64,000 nucleotides of DNA from Nostoc sp. JL33. GTDB lineage: Bacteria; Cyanobacteriota; Cyanobacteriia; Cyanobacteriales; Nostocaceae. Shown here one piece after another: positions 1-8,148 of the stretch; the first letter of the stretch is position 1, and every line of letters begins with the position of its first letter. The stretch lies in the NCBI RefSeq assembly GCF_017114985.1, contig NZ_JABXKP010000007.1, forward strand, positions 1-64,000, read 5' to 3'. The notes under the pieces were generated by a model, which was not told the DNA's origin, ran no database searches, and saw nothing but the letters and a program-made list of their open reading frames with translations. Position numbers and translations under genes: made by a program.

Positions 1-505
1 GTTTTTACTGCTGAATTATTTTAATCTACGCTTAATTTAACAATGTATCAATTAATTTATCCTAAGTTTGGCTAATCCAGATGTTTTTTTCTCGCTCGTG
101 AGAAATCCGGGTTTACTGTCTAACTAATTGAGGATTTGATTCCTTGCTTTGTTCTCATAATATTTAAAAATAAAAGTTGGGTTAATTCGGTTTTTGTCAC
201 CTGGTTTAGGAAGATTACCGATCCAAAAATCTACCTAATAAAAAGTACGGGAATTTTGAATAGGTGTGTTCGGTAAACTCTACAAAAGCAGACTTGAAAT
301 AGAACAATTATTTTTAAAACTAGGACTTACGCACTGTACAAATTTATCGTGATGTGCATCGCACCCCTCCTAAAGCTTGCAATGCGTAGCGTATCCTACA
401 AATTTTTAGTATATTCACGCGACTAATGTTCATAATTAGACCTGTTGTATTTTTTTAATTTCACAGAGATAATAAGAGATTCCTCACAAACTGCTGATAA
501 CAGAT
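1..505. other. Intergenic region, no gene seen
   Basis: AT-rich stretch with no convincing coding sequence on either strand. A solitary AGGACTTACGCA motif lies near 325-337. The same 12-mer forms the ends of the small hairpin element at 13019-13110, so this may be a decayed half-copy. No promoter for the downstream SMR gene could be assigned with confidence. Confidence 0.5.
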
Positions 506-829
506 ATGTTAACAAGTTGGATTTACCTTATCGCCGCAATTCTTTTTGAAGTTTCAGGCACAACTTGCATGAAGTTATCGCAAGGATTTACTAAAATAGG
601 CCCTTCCATATTAATAGTTGTTTTTTATGGATTTTGTTTTACTTTTTTGACTCTTGCTCTCAAGAAACTTGAGGTGAGTGTGGCTTATTCTGTCTGGGCT
701 GGATTGGGAACTGTCTTAATTGCTATTATTGGTATTATTTGGTTCCGTGAATCTGCCACACTTATCAAGCTCATTTCCATCAGCTTAATAATCATGGGGG
801 TAATTGGCATAAATGCAAGTGGGGGATAG
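506..829 (+). CDS. Small multidrug resistance (SMR) family transporter
   Basis: A 107-residue, four-helix membrane protein of the usual SMR length (about 105-110). Family members are proton-coupled exporters of quaternary cations, guanidinium or polyamines in the inner membrane and work as dimers. The conserved membrane-buried Glu is at residue 15 (FEVSGTT), followed by KLSQGF at the end of helix 1. The helix 3 signature WAGLGT and the loop WFRES are both present. Helices lie near residues 4-23, 33-51, 57-80 and 85-104. There is no clear Shine-Dalgarno sequence. SMR proteins often work as heterodimers encoded by adjacent genes, but no second SMR gene is next to it, so a homodimer is likely. 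Substrate cannot be told from sequence. Confidence 0.9.
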   Translation: MLTSWIYLIAAILFEVSGTTCMKLSQGFTKIGPSILIVVFYGFCFTFLTLALKKLEVSVAYSVWAGLGTVLIAIIGIIWFRESATLIKLISISLIIMGVIGINASGG

Positions 830-1055
830 GAATTAGGCGGCTCTATTGCATCGGGTTTACCAAAATATGCCACTAAAAAACCGACTTTTCACTACTTTGC
901 ATGTGAAAATTTTAGTGGGAAAGTTTTTAGCCATTTATTGGAAGTTTTGCACTTTCAATAACTGTTTGCAAAATGTTAAGCTTTGTCCGAAGCGATCGCT
1001 GCTTGAAAGTTACTTGATGTATAGTATCAACTTCAGGCAAAATTATTTTTTGGCT

Positions 1056-1073
1056 TTAACCCAAGCGTATTAG
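1056..1073. repeat. Solitary end of a MITE-type inverted repeat
   Basis: The string TTAACCCAAGCGTATT just downstream of the permease stop matches one terminal inverted repeat of the MITE at 33985-34233 (CTTAACCCAAGCGTATTG). No matching second end was found nearby, so this looks like a decayed or partial copy. Confidence 0.5.
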
Positions 1074-1074
1074 C

Positions 1075-2094
1075 TCAAAATTTATTAAACCCAGCAGAAC
1101 GACGATAAAGTAACCAGATAAACAACGGTGAACCCAGCAACGCAGTGACGGAACCTACTGGTAGCTCTACTGCTCCTAGTCTAGAGAGTAAATCTGCAAA
1201 AGTCAGTAACCATGCACCTGCAAGGGCGGAAAGTGGCAAAACAAAGCGATGATCTGTACCAACGATCAGGCGGACACCGTGAGGGACAACAAGACCAACA
1301 AATCCAATCAAGCCACTGATGCTGACTGCACCTGCGGCTAATAGAGTGGCGACACCACCAATTAACAGGCGCGATCGCGTCAACGAAACCCCCAAACCCA
1401 CAGCCAAATCATCTCCCAAAGCCAGCACATTTACCGATCGCGCCAGCAAGCATCCCGCGATCAATGCAACGATGATGTAAGGGCCAGCCGTAGAAATTTC
1501 TTGCCAACCCCGTCCATTGAGACTACCAACCAGCCAACTCAGCGCAATTTGAATTTGACCGTCTTCAGCTAAAAGCAGCAATGTACTTTGGACAGCACCA
1601 AATAAAGAACTCACCGCCACTCCGCCTAAAATCAACCGCTCAACAGAAATCCCCGACCCCGCACGACCGATCAAAATAACGATCGCTGAAGTCAAAATTG
1701 CTCCCATCCACGCTGCTAAAGGAATTGCGATCGGGAATATTTGCCAGACGATCATCACAATCACAATTAATCCTGCACCGGCTGAAATGCCCAAAATAAA
1801 TGGATCGGCAAGACTATTACGTAACATTCCTTGCAGCAGTGCCCCTGACATTCCCAAGGCTGCGCCGACAAGCAGAGCAGCTGTAATGCGCGGAAGACGC
1901 AAATCCCAGAGAATTGTCTGTTTAACCGGATCGCCTTTGCGGAGAATGGCTTGCCAAAATTCCGACATACTTAAAGGTACTGCTCCTTGAGAAAGCGACA
2001 GGGCTAGCGTTACCACCAGTGCTGCACTCAGGAGTAAAACAGCCCAAAGTACCCGGTGTTCAGTAAAAATTGTCTTAAATGGTCTAGTCAACAT
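1075..2094 (-). CDS. FecCD-family iron-siderophore/cobalamin ABC transporter permease
   Basis: A 339-residue polytopic permease of the BtuC/FecCD/FhuB family, which normally dimerises in the inner membrane to pass ferric siderophore, haem or B12 from a periplasmic binding protein. The family segment LPRITAALLVGAALGMSG followed by LQGMLRNSLADPFILG is well conserved, as is GLIGFVGLVVPHGVRLIVG, the region that contacts the ATPase. Length is normal and about ten hydrophobic segments are present. No binding protein or ATPase gene is adjacent: the gene ends next to a repeat end (1056-1073) and is preceded by a 0.5-kb repeat-rich gap. It is therefore an isolated permease in this window, and the substrate is unknown. 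Confidence 0.9.
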   Translation of the reverse strand: MLTRPFKTIFTEHRVLWAVLLLSAALVVTLALSLSQGAVPLSMSEFWQAILRKGDPVKQTILWDLRLPRITAALLVGAALGMSGALLQGMLRNSLADPFILGISAGAGLIVIVMIVWQIFPIAIPLAAWMGAILTSAIVILIGRAGSGISVERLILGGVAVSSLFGAVQSTLLLLAEDGQIQIALSWLVGSLNGRGWQEISTAGPYIIVALIAGCLLARSVNVLALGDDLAVGLGVSLTRSRLLIGGVATLLAAGAVSISGLIGFVGLVVPHGVRLIVGTDHRFVLPLSALAGAWLLTFADLLSRLGAVELPVGSVTALLGSPLFIWLLYRRSAGFNKF

Positions 2095-2244
2095 AATTCG
2101 TAATTAATAATTCGTAATTCGTAATTATTACCCTAAAATTCAAGTCGCTTGCTCAGAAAGATAAATCATGTTTTTTGTCTGCATTATGAGTTACGCAAAA
2201 CTACACGCGCTCAGGGGCAATTCATGAATTGCCCCTACCTAAAA
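2095..2244. repeat. STRR and 20-bp palindrome upstream of the permease
   Basis: Begins with repeated ATTCGTA heptamers (about 2097-2126). A perfect 20-bp palindrome GGGCAATTCATGAATTGCCC is at 2215-2234. A related palindrome GGCAATTCATGAATTGCC lies inside the 13019-13110 element, and both are near a TTACGCA motif, so they probably belong to one repeat family. Confidence 0.6.
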
Positions 2245-2460
2245 GTCAGACAATTTTGGATTTTAGATTTTAGATTTTAGATTGACCCCAGCAATCAAGT
2301 GACTTGCTCTGTCATTTAATTTTAGATTTTGGATTTTAGATTTCTTCTCGCGTTTAAATTCGGGGGCTTGAGACCTTTTTAAATTTTGGATTTTGAATCT
2401 TCTCTACGAGAGGCTTCGCCAACAATCCAAAATCCAAAATTTAAAATCTAAAATTCGGTC
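2245..2460. repeat. Dispersed ~215-bp repeat with inverted ends, copy 1
   Basis: Matches 17306-17522 over its full length, including the blocks TCATTTAATTTTAGATTTTG, TCTCGCGTTTAAATTCG, TCTTCTCTACGAGAGGC and the closing AAAATCTAAAATTCGGT. The two ends are inverted versions of each other (GTCAGACAATTTTGGATTTT against the reverse complement of the other end, GACCGAATTTTAGATTTT). This fits a MITE-like or foldback element partly built of heptameric GGATTTT/AGATTTT units. No coding capacity. Confidence 0.75.
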
Positions 2461-2606
2461 ATTTAACCTAACCCCCTTTCCGAAGCGGGAAGGGGGGAAA
2501 ACTCAAAGTCTCTCTCCTAGAAGGAGAGAGATGAAGAAGAGAGGTTTTCCAGATACGGTGAAAAGCCAAGGGCGATCGCGAGTCATTACGAATTACGAAT
2601 TACGAA

Positions 2607-3233
2607 TTATTCCGTCAACTCCAGTCCACCTTGATAACCCGTAACAATGCGTCCACCATCCTTGAGAATGTGGATTTCTATCTGGTCGCTGGCCCAGGTA
2701 ATCTGGTCTTGGAAAGCCGGATTTAACACCCGAACCCGTTGATTACTAGAAGAAACTGGAGAGTTGGGAGAATTAATTGCCAGAGATTCTACAAAAGGCC
2801 CGTCAATCAGGATATCGAGTTGTTCTAACAATGCTTGGGAACCTGGCGGCGCAGATTGTGACTGTAGCTGCTTAAGAGTGAACCCAGAAAAAGACATTAC
2901 ATTTAACCCAGCAGCTTTTACCTTCCTAGCTAAAGACGCTAGTGCAGTTGCTTGCCAAAAGGGTTCTCCACCAGAGAACGTTACACCCGTGTTGTGGGGA
3001 TTACTGAGAATATTCTCCGCAAGGGTATCAACAGCAATCAATTGGTTAGCTTCAAATGACCAGGAGTTAGTATTAAAGCAGCCAGGACACTCACGAAGAC
3101 AACCTTGTACCCAGATGACTGCACGACAACCAGGGCCATTAACTTCTGACTGATCAACGTAACCCATAATGTTGAGATAGCCAGGGGGAATTTCCATGAG
3201 TGCTAGCGATGGGTCAGTTGGCTTAATTTCCAT
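2607..3233 (-). CDS. NrdG-like radical SAM activating protein (4Fe-4S single-cluster domain)
   Basis: A 208-residue protein with a radical SAM CxxxCxxC motif at residues 45-52 (CLRECPGC), preceded by VQGC and followed by the SAM-binding GGE motif (TFSGGEPFWQ). This arrangement is that of the activase of anaerobic ribonucleotide reductase (NrdG), which uses SAM and a 4Fe-4S cluster to place a glycyl radical on its partner. The length is somewhat above that of E. coli NrdG (about 150), with a C-terminal extension ending in an IHILKDGGRIVTGYQGG segment. No NrdD or other glycyl-radical enzyme is in this window, so the partner is unknown. NrdG is the nearest family but not proven as the function. 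A 13-bp inverted repeat lies about 50 bp upstream of the start (3283-3324). Confidence 0.8.
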   Translation of the reverse strand: MEIKPTDPSLALMEIPPGYLNIMGYVDQSEVNGPGCRAVIWVQGCLRECPGCFNTNSWSFEANQLIAVDTLAENILSNPHNTGVTFSGGEPFWQATALASLARKVKAAGLNVMSFSGFTLKQLQSQSAPPGSQALLEQLDILIDGPFVESLAINSPNSPVSSSNQRVRVLNPAFQDQITWASDQIEIHILKDGGRIVTGYQGGLELTE

Positions 3234-3282
3234 CTCTTTAACTCCTTTTAGCCGTTGCCTGTTAACCGTTAACTATAGCGAA

Positions 3283-3324
3283 TCTCCAGTTATATAACCG
3301 TGACAATGGTCATATAACTGGAGA
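3283..3324. promoter_or_regulatory. 13-bp perfect inverted repeat upstream of the radical SAM gene
   Basis: TCTCCAGTTATAT at 3283-3295 is repeated in perfect inverse at 3312-3324, separated by 16 bases. It lies 50-90 bp upstream of the start at 3233, where a dimeric repressor could act, but there is no T-run to suggest a terminator. Operator function is inference. Confidence 0.4.
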
Positions 3325-3430
3325 AGTAGGAGTCAAATGAATAGGGTTCGGTTAAGCCAAAAACCAGATATATTGAGGGATATCACACAAGTATTAGTAT
3401 AAAAACCTATACTCCCACTGAAGCTGATAA

Positions 3431-5311
3431 TCAAGTTATAGTCGTGTTGATGATAATGTTGCTTACCCCATTATTATCAGGAGATTTATAAGCGATCGCG
3501 CTGTTGTAGTTCACTGTGATGGTGCCAGACTTAGAGTTGTAAATACTACTATCATCTATCTTGTAACCATCAGAACTGAGTTCGATTCCGAAAACATTAT
3601 TGAGCTTGATAGTGCTGATGCCCACCGTTAGGGTGGCATTATTGTAGATGTCACTGCCAAGGGGTGCCTGATTCTCACTAATGGTACTATTACTCAAAGT
3701 AACAATACCTAATTTATTAGAGCTGCTGTTATTAACGGTAGCTCCATAAATGTCGCCGCCATCGTTGCGATTATTGTAAATACCACCACCGGCTTTCCCT
3801 GCGTGATTGCCACGAATGATGCTATTAATCACGTTAACAATGCCTAATTGATTGTAGTCGTCGTACTCGTTAGAGGTAGAGTTGTAAATGCCGCCGCCGT
3901 AGTCGCTGGCATAGTTATCACTGATGATGCTGTCACTACTTAACAATAGATTGCCATTATTGTAGATGCCGCCCCCAGTGGATGCATGATTCTTAGTGAT
4001 AGTGCTATTGCTCACCTTAAAAGTGCCATATCCGAGAATATCTGGGGAATGGTAGCCGGGGAGGATAAAGCCCAGGTTATAGATGCCACCGCCTTCGATT
4101 GCCGTGTTGTCACTGATGGTGCTGTTACTCACAATTATGGTGCCATAACCAGCAATACCGCCGCCGTATGACGCAGTGTTGCTATTAATGGTGCTGTTAT
4201 TCACGGTTATAGTGCCAGCAATTATATTAGGCCCGCCGTCTGTCTCGCCGCCATTATAGATACCGCCGCCGTATGACGCAGTGTTACCACTGATGATGCT
4301 GTCACTCACAGTTATAGTGCCATCCCCTTCGTTAAGACTGCCGCCGCCATCATAGATACCGCCGCCATCATAGATACCGCCGCCGTATGACGCAGTGTTG
4401 CCACTGATGGTGCTGTTATTCACTGATAGGGTGACACCAGTGTAAATACCGCCGCCGTCGCCGGCCTCGTTGCCACTGATCACGCTGTCACTCACGGTTA
4501 TACTGCCTTCATAGATACCATAGATACCGCCGCCGTATTCCGCAATGTTGCCACTGATAGTACTCTTACTCACTGATAGGATGCCTGAGCTGTAGATACC
4601 GCCGCCGCCGTAGTAGCTGGATTTGAAGTTGACGCTGTTATCATTGATGACGCTGTTAGTCACGGTTATAGTGCCAGAACCATAGATACCGCCGCCGCCG
4701 TATTCCGCAGTGTTGCCGCTAATGGTGCTATTATCCACAGTAACAATGCCATCGTTATAGATACCGCCGCCGTCACGGCCTGCCGAGTTATCACTGATGG
4801 TGCTGTTACTTACCGATAGGGTGCCTGAGCTGTAGATACCGCCGCCGTTGCTGGCGTTGTTGCCAGTGATGGTGCTGTTGTTTACAGTGAAGCTGCCAGA
4901 GCTAGAGTTATAAATGCCGCCTCCGTTCGCAGCCGAGTTGCCAGTGATGATGCTATCGCTTAAGGTAAAAACGCCTTCATTGGAGATAGCACCGCCTCCT
5001 TTGGCATTTTTGTAGCTATTAGTAATAGTCAGCCCGTTGATTGCAGCTGTTACACGACTGCCAATGTCAAAAACACGAGAAGCACTATTATCACTAATAG
5101 TTAGTAAGTTCGGACTTGTGCCTTTAATGGTAAGGTTATCTGTGATACTTAGACTACTACCAGTCAGACTGATGGTATGAGCGATCGCATCAGTAAACAG
5201 TCCACCAAATTTGATGATGTCGCTTCCTGTAAGAGCATTGGCATCTAGAATTGCTTGCCGCAGTGAACCTGTACCACCGTTGTTGGTGTTAGTGACGGTA
5301 AATAGAGACAT
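3431..5311 (-). CDS. Right-handed parallel beta-helix repeat protein
   Basis: A 626-residue protein built of about twenty irregular repeats of roughly 20-30 residues with the cores SNSTISGNTA and YGGGIY. This is the pattern of right-handed parallel beta-helix proteins (polymorphic outer-membrane/pectate-lyase-like), which are generally surface or secreted. The N-terminus FTVTNTNNGGTGSLRQAILD is the segment that usually opens such proteins in cyanobacteria. There is no classical signal peptide, which is common for this group. I chose the start at 5311 rather than an upstream in-frame ATG at 5356 because GGAG sits eight bases before it. The underlying DNA is strongly repetitive (CCGCCGCC-containing units, 4140-4880), so copy number may vary between strains. 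Function is unknown; adhesion or sheath structure is possible. Confidence 0.8.
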   Translation of the reverse strand: MSLFTVTNTNNGGTGSLRQAILDANALTGSDIIKFGGLFTDAIAHTISLTGSSLSITDNLTIKGTSPNLLTISDNSASRVFDIGSRVTAAINGLTITNSYKNAKGGGAISNEGVFTLSDSIITGNSAANGGGIYNSSSGSFTVNNSTITGNNASNGGGIYSSGTLSVSNSTISDNSAGRDGGGIYNDGIVTVDNSTISGNTAEYGGGGIYGSGTITVTNSVINDNSVNFKSSYYGGGGIYSSGILSVSKSTISGNIAEYGGGIYGIYEGSITVSDSVISGNEAGDGGGIYTGVTLSVNNSTISGNTASYGGGIYDGGGIYDGGGSLNEGDGTITVSDSIISGNTASYGGGIYNGGETDGGPNIIAGTITVNNSTINSNTASYGGGIAGYGTIIVSNSTISDNTAIEGGGIYNLGFILPGYHSPDILGYGTFKVSNSTITKNHASTGGGIYNNGNLLLSSDSIISDNYASDYGGGIYNSTSNEYDDYNQLGIVNVINSIIRGNHAGKAGGGIYNNRNDGGDIYGATVNNSSSNKLGIVTLSNSTISENQAPLGSDIYNNATLTVGISTIKLNNVFGIELSSDGYKIDDSSIYNSKSGTITVNYNSAIAYKSPDNNGVSNIIINTTIT

Positions 5312-5990
5312 TGAGATTACTCCGATTTTTTTCAGGTGTATAAATATTGCGCTCAAAGCTCGCCTTTTTACTAATACGAGTCTTGAGCATTTTTTCTACT
5401 GCTCACTGAATATTCAAGAGTGAGCTTTGTCAAAGAACATGAATATTACGCTGTTGTAAACAGCGTTGTGTCAGGTATATCAACAATTCCTTACTCGCGG
5501 CATTTACTGATTCGTAGGAAAACCCAGAATGGAGTCGGGTTTTCCTATAAATCAATCCAAATTACTGATTTTCATCGCCAAATCTTTAGTACAGCACGGC
5601 AAAAATCCAGGTATCATCTTCTGAATTAACCAGACTTGGGGCTTAATACCCTTGTCAAAGGTAGGCAAAGTTCCGCCACAGTGTACTAGGGAATTGCCGT
5701 CTCAAACTCTAAAACCTTCTGAAAATATACTTAAACTCTAAAACTTTTGTAACACAGATTAGAGAAAATGGAAGGTATACTTTTAAATTCATTGAGAGTT
5801 TATTTTACTTCATATCTGCTGAGAGCGGAACTTGATTCTAGTTTAAAAATACTAAGGAATAATACGGAGGGATACATTTTGTCTAATATCGAAATGATCT
5901 TTAACTGATGACTAATGACTAATCCCTGAAAAACTTTGGGGGGTTTTGAAAAGTCCGCTTTAACTTACAAGTTTTTCGGTAAGCGTAGAG
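5312..5990. other. Intergenic region with a very short ORF behind a strong RBS
   Basis: No substantial gene seen. At 5866-5875 a purine-rich ACGGAGGGA precedes a TTG codon (about 5880) that opens only a 9-codon frame (SNIEMIFN after the start). This may be the stump of a truncated gene, because TGACTAATGACTAAT-type repeat sequence follows at once. Nothing else can be supported. Confidence 0.35.
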
Positions 5991-6036
5991 CTTGGTAGAG
6001 TCGATGTGGGCTATTATGCCCAGCACCTCTGTGTTA

Positions 6037-6070
6037 GAATCGGACGTGCGCCTTTAGGTGCATCCGGCTC
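6037..6070 (-). ncRNA. Group II intron domain V remnant
   Basis: Read on the minus strand, this 34-nt segment has the size and layout of group II intron domain V. It begins GAGCCGGATGC (with the catalytic AGC at positions 2-4), has a UAAA-type tetraloop, and ends GCACGTCCGATTC with the two-base CG bulge. Position 31 is A where G usually pairs with C4, a mismatch suggesting decay. A hairpin resembling domain VI follows at about 5999-6031. It lies nine bases after the stop of the HNH fragment, as expected for an intron whose ORF is in domain IV. Confidence 0.75.
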
Positions 6071-6079
6071 CCGATGTTC

Positions 6080-6313
6080 TTAGCTTGCGCTTTTGCTCAT
6101 GTGCAGATAATCGTGGCAACTCTCGTGAGTCGCTTTTAGATTTGCCTTTTTCCAGTTGGCATGATTTCCGTCGATGTGGTGCAGGTGAACCCGCTCCTCA
6201 CTTGTGAATTTCAGCCCGCAGGATGCACATTTATGGTTTTGCTTTGTAAGAGCTAAGGACAAACTCCTCCACCCGTACAAGGGAGTGGCTGACTTTAGTC
6301 GCCTACGTTTTTG
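6080..6313 (-). pseudogene. C-terminal HNH domain of a group II intron maturase, 5'-truncated
   Basis: An open frame of 77 codons beginning after a stop at 6314-6316 encodes an HNH nuclease domain: KCASCGLKF supplies the first two zinc cysteines, LHHIDGNHANW the central HH and N, and HESCHDYLH the last ligands. This is the terminal endonuclease domain of cyanobacterial group II intron-encoded proteins, and the domain V directly downstream supports that reading. The reverse transcriptase and X/maturase domains are missing and no ATG fits; only a TTG at 6280 could start translation. It is best read as the 3' fragment of a dead intron. A free-standing HNH protein is the alternative. Confidence 0.75.
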
Positions 6314-6316
6314 CTA

Positions 6317-6821
6317 GAATGATTTTAGCCGGAAGGGTAATCAACCTGTTTAAAAACCCTATTGCTGCCTAACACGCAGACCCTGAACCTTCTCCCAAGG
6401 GGAGACGCTAACGCGAAGACAACTAAATCTAGGGGGTTCTACTTTGTTATTCCGATTGCTTTTCTGTATTTAGGAAAGCACCTGAAAGTAGGTGAAAGAT
6501 TCACAGGAATCGGGCAACCAGCATTAAAATTAAAACAAATTTTGCAGTAGTGCAACTACGGTAGAGTATACCGATTAACCCTTTGGCTTCGCTCAGGGTT
6601 AAGCTTGGGAGGCAGTGCGTTGGGCGGTGCTTGTTCGCTCAAGCGCGTTCCCGCAGGGTAGCAACTGGCGTGGAGAGAACCATCTCTGGTTTAGATACTG
6701 CAAGAGGTCTAAGCTAAGTGGTCTCGTTGAACCAACAATCTTAGTCACCAAGCGTGCTGAGAGTGTCAATAAACTGAAGTTAGTTGCCCAATTAGTATTG
6801 ACTGTTCCATAAATAGAATAG
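6317..6821. other. Intergenic region of repeat fragments
   Basis: No gene supported. It holds a CTTCTCCCAAGGGGAGACGC fragment (about 6390) and a degenerate copy of the GCCAGT palindrome family at 6612-6669. The rest shows nothing recognisable; remaining intron sequence was not identified. Confidence 0.5.
6612..6669 (-). repeat. GCCAGT-bounded palindromic element, degenerate copy
   Basis: Runs from GCAGTGCGTTGGGCGG to GTAGCAACTGGC, matching the ends of the better copies at 22398-22465 and 41869-41934. The centre differs. Confidence 0.6.
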
Positions 6822-8015
6822 ATGACTCAACAAACTTCTAGAATTTGTATCCTTGGCGGAGGCTTTGGTGGTCTCTACACAGCCTTGCGCTTAAGCCAGT
6901 TACCTTGGGGATCTACGCAAAAACCCGAAATTGTGCTTGTAGATCAAAGCGATCGCTTCTTATTCTCTCCTTTACTGTACGAATTACTTACTGGCGAACT
7001 GCAAACCTGGGAAATTGCCCCACCGTTTGAAGAACTTTTACAAAGTACAGGAGTGCGTTTTTATCAAGGGGTTGTGTCTGGAATTGACATCGACCAGCGA
7101 CGGGTAAACTTACATCAAGGCCCGGAAATCCCTTATGACCAATTAGTGTTGGCGCTAGGAGGTGAGACACCGCTAGATTTAGTGCCTGGTGGAATATCCT
7201 ACGCCTACCCATTCCGTACAATCTCTGATGCCTATCGTTTAGAAGAACGCCTGCGATTTTTAGAAGAATCGGATGCTGATAAAATTCGGGTAGCGATCGT
7301 TGGGGCTGGCTACAGTGGTGTAGAGTTAGCCTGTAAGTTAGCCGACAGATTAGGGGAAAGAGGACGCTTTCGGATTATTGAAATCGCTGACCAAATTTTG
7401 CGAACTTCCCCAGAGTTTAACCGGGAAGCAGCAAAGAAAGCAATAGAAGCCCGTGGCGTGTTTCTTGATTTAGAAACCAAAGTGGAATTAATAGAACAAA
7501 ATAGCATCTCCCTAGAGTACAAAAACCAGTTAGACACAATTCCTGTGGATTTGGTAATTTGGACTGTGGGAACCAGAGTTGCGCCCGTAGTGAAATCTCT
7601 TCCCCTGAAGCAAAATCAGCGTGGTCAAATCAGCACTACATCTCATCTGCAAGTCCTTGATCATCCAGAAATCTTTGCTTTGGGAGATTTAGCAGACTGT
7701 CATGATGCTGAAGGGCAGCAAGTCCCCGCTACGGCACAAGCAGCTTTTCAACAAGCTGATTATACTGCTTGGAATATCTGGGCAACTATGACTAATCGTC
7801 CCCTCCTTCCCTTCCGCTACCAACAGCTAGGAGAAATGATGACATTGGGAATAGACAACGCCACTCTCACGAGTTTGGGAATTAAACTAGATGGGCGCTT
7901 GGCATACGTCGCCCGTCGCATTGCCTATTTATATAGGTTGCCAACTTTAGACCATCAACTTAAAGTTGGTTTTAATTGGCTAGTCCGTCCGATCATAGAA
8001 ACACTTTCTCGGTAA
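6822..8015 (+). CDS. ndbB: Type II NAD(P)H dehydrogenase, NdbB-like
   Basis: A 397-residue flavoprotein of the NDH-2 family, which passes electrons from NAD(P)H through FAD to a quinone at the membrane without pumping protons. The FAD-binding fold opens with ILGGGFGGLYTALRLS (GxGxxG-type glycines at residues 12-17). The NAD(P)H fold is at about 157-170 (VAIVGAGYSGVELA), and the second FAD motif at about 283-291 (IFALGDLAD). The C-terminal LYRLPTLDHQLKVGFNWL segment is the membrane-anchoring region. Length and the opening RICILGGGFGGLYTALRLSQLPW agree best with cyanobacterial NdbB, reported to act as demethylphylloquinone reductase in vitamin K1 synthesis; NdbC is longer. Symbol by resemblance only. 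The gene appears to stand alone. Confidence 0.85.
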   Translation: MTQQTSRICILGGGFGGLYTALRLSQLPWGSTQKPEIVLVDQSDRFLFSPLLYELLTGELQTWEIAPPFEELLQSTGVRFYQGVVSGIDIDQRRVNLHQGPEIPYDQLVLALGGETPLDLVPGGISYAYPFRTISDAYRLEERLRFLEESDADKIRVAIVGAGYSGVELACKLADRLGERGRFRIIEIADQILRTSPEFNREAAKKAIEARGVFLDLETKVELIEQNSISLEYKNQLDTIPVDLVIWTVGTRVAPVVKSLPLKQNQRGQISTTSHLQVLDHPEIFALGDLADCHDAEGQQVPATAQAAFQQADYTAWNIWATMTNRPLLPFRYQQLGEMMTLGIDNATLTSLGIKLDGRLAYVARRIAYLYRLPTLDHQLKVGFNWLVRPIIETLSR

Positions 8016-8148
8016 CTTAAGGTTGGGCAGTGGGCATTGGGGATTGGGCATTGATGCCCCATTCCCTATTCAATTTTGAGTTAGCCGAGTCATAAAGTTT
8101 TTAACAAACCAAAATCTAAAATACAAGATTTAAAATCTTCAAAATTGA

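Noticed and set aside
846-1073. 75-codon plus-strand frame after the SMR gene
   Set aside because: No family features, covers a repeat end, and composition is that of non-coding DNA.
2393-2644. 83-codon plus-strand frame ending at the radical SAM gene stop
   Set aside because: Translation of the dispersed repeat and heptamers; antisense to the end of a real gene.
3900-4900. Regularly spaced repeats that could suggest a CRISPR array
   Set aside because: They are coding repeats of the beta-helix protein with varying spacing, and no cas genes are near.
6362-6812. Short plus-strand frames between the intron remnant and ndbB
   Set aside because: They cover repeat fragments and have no homology visible by eye.
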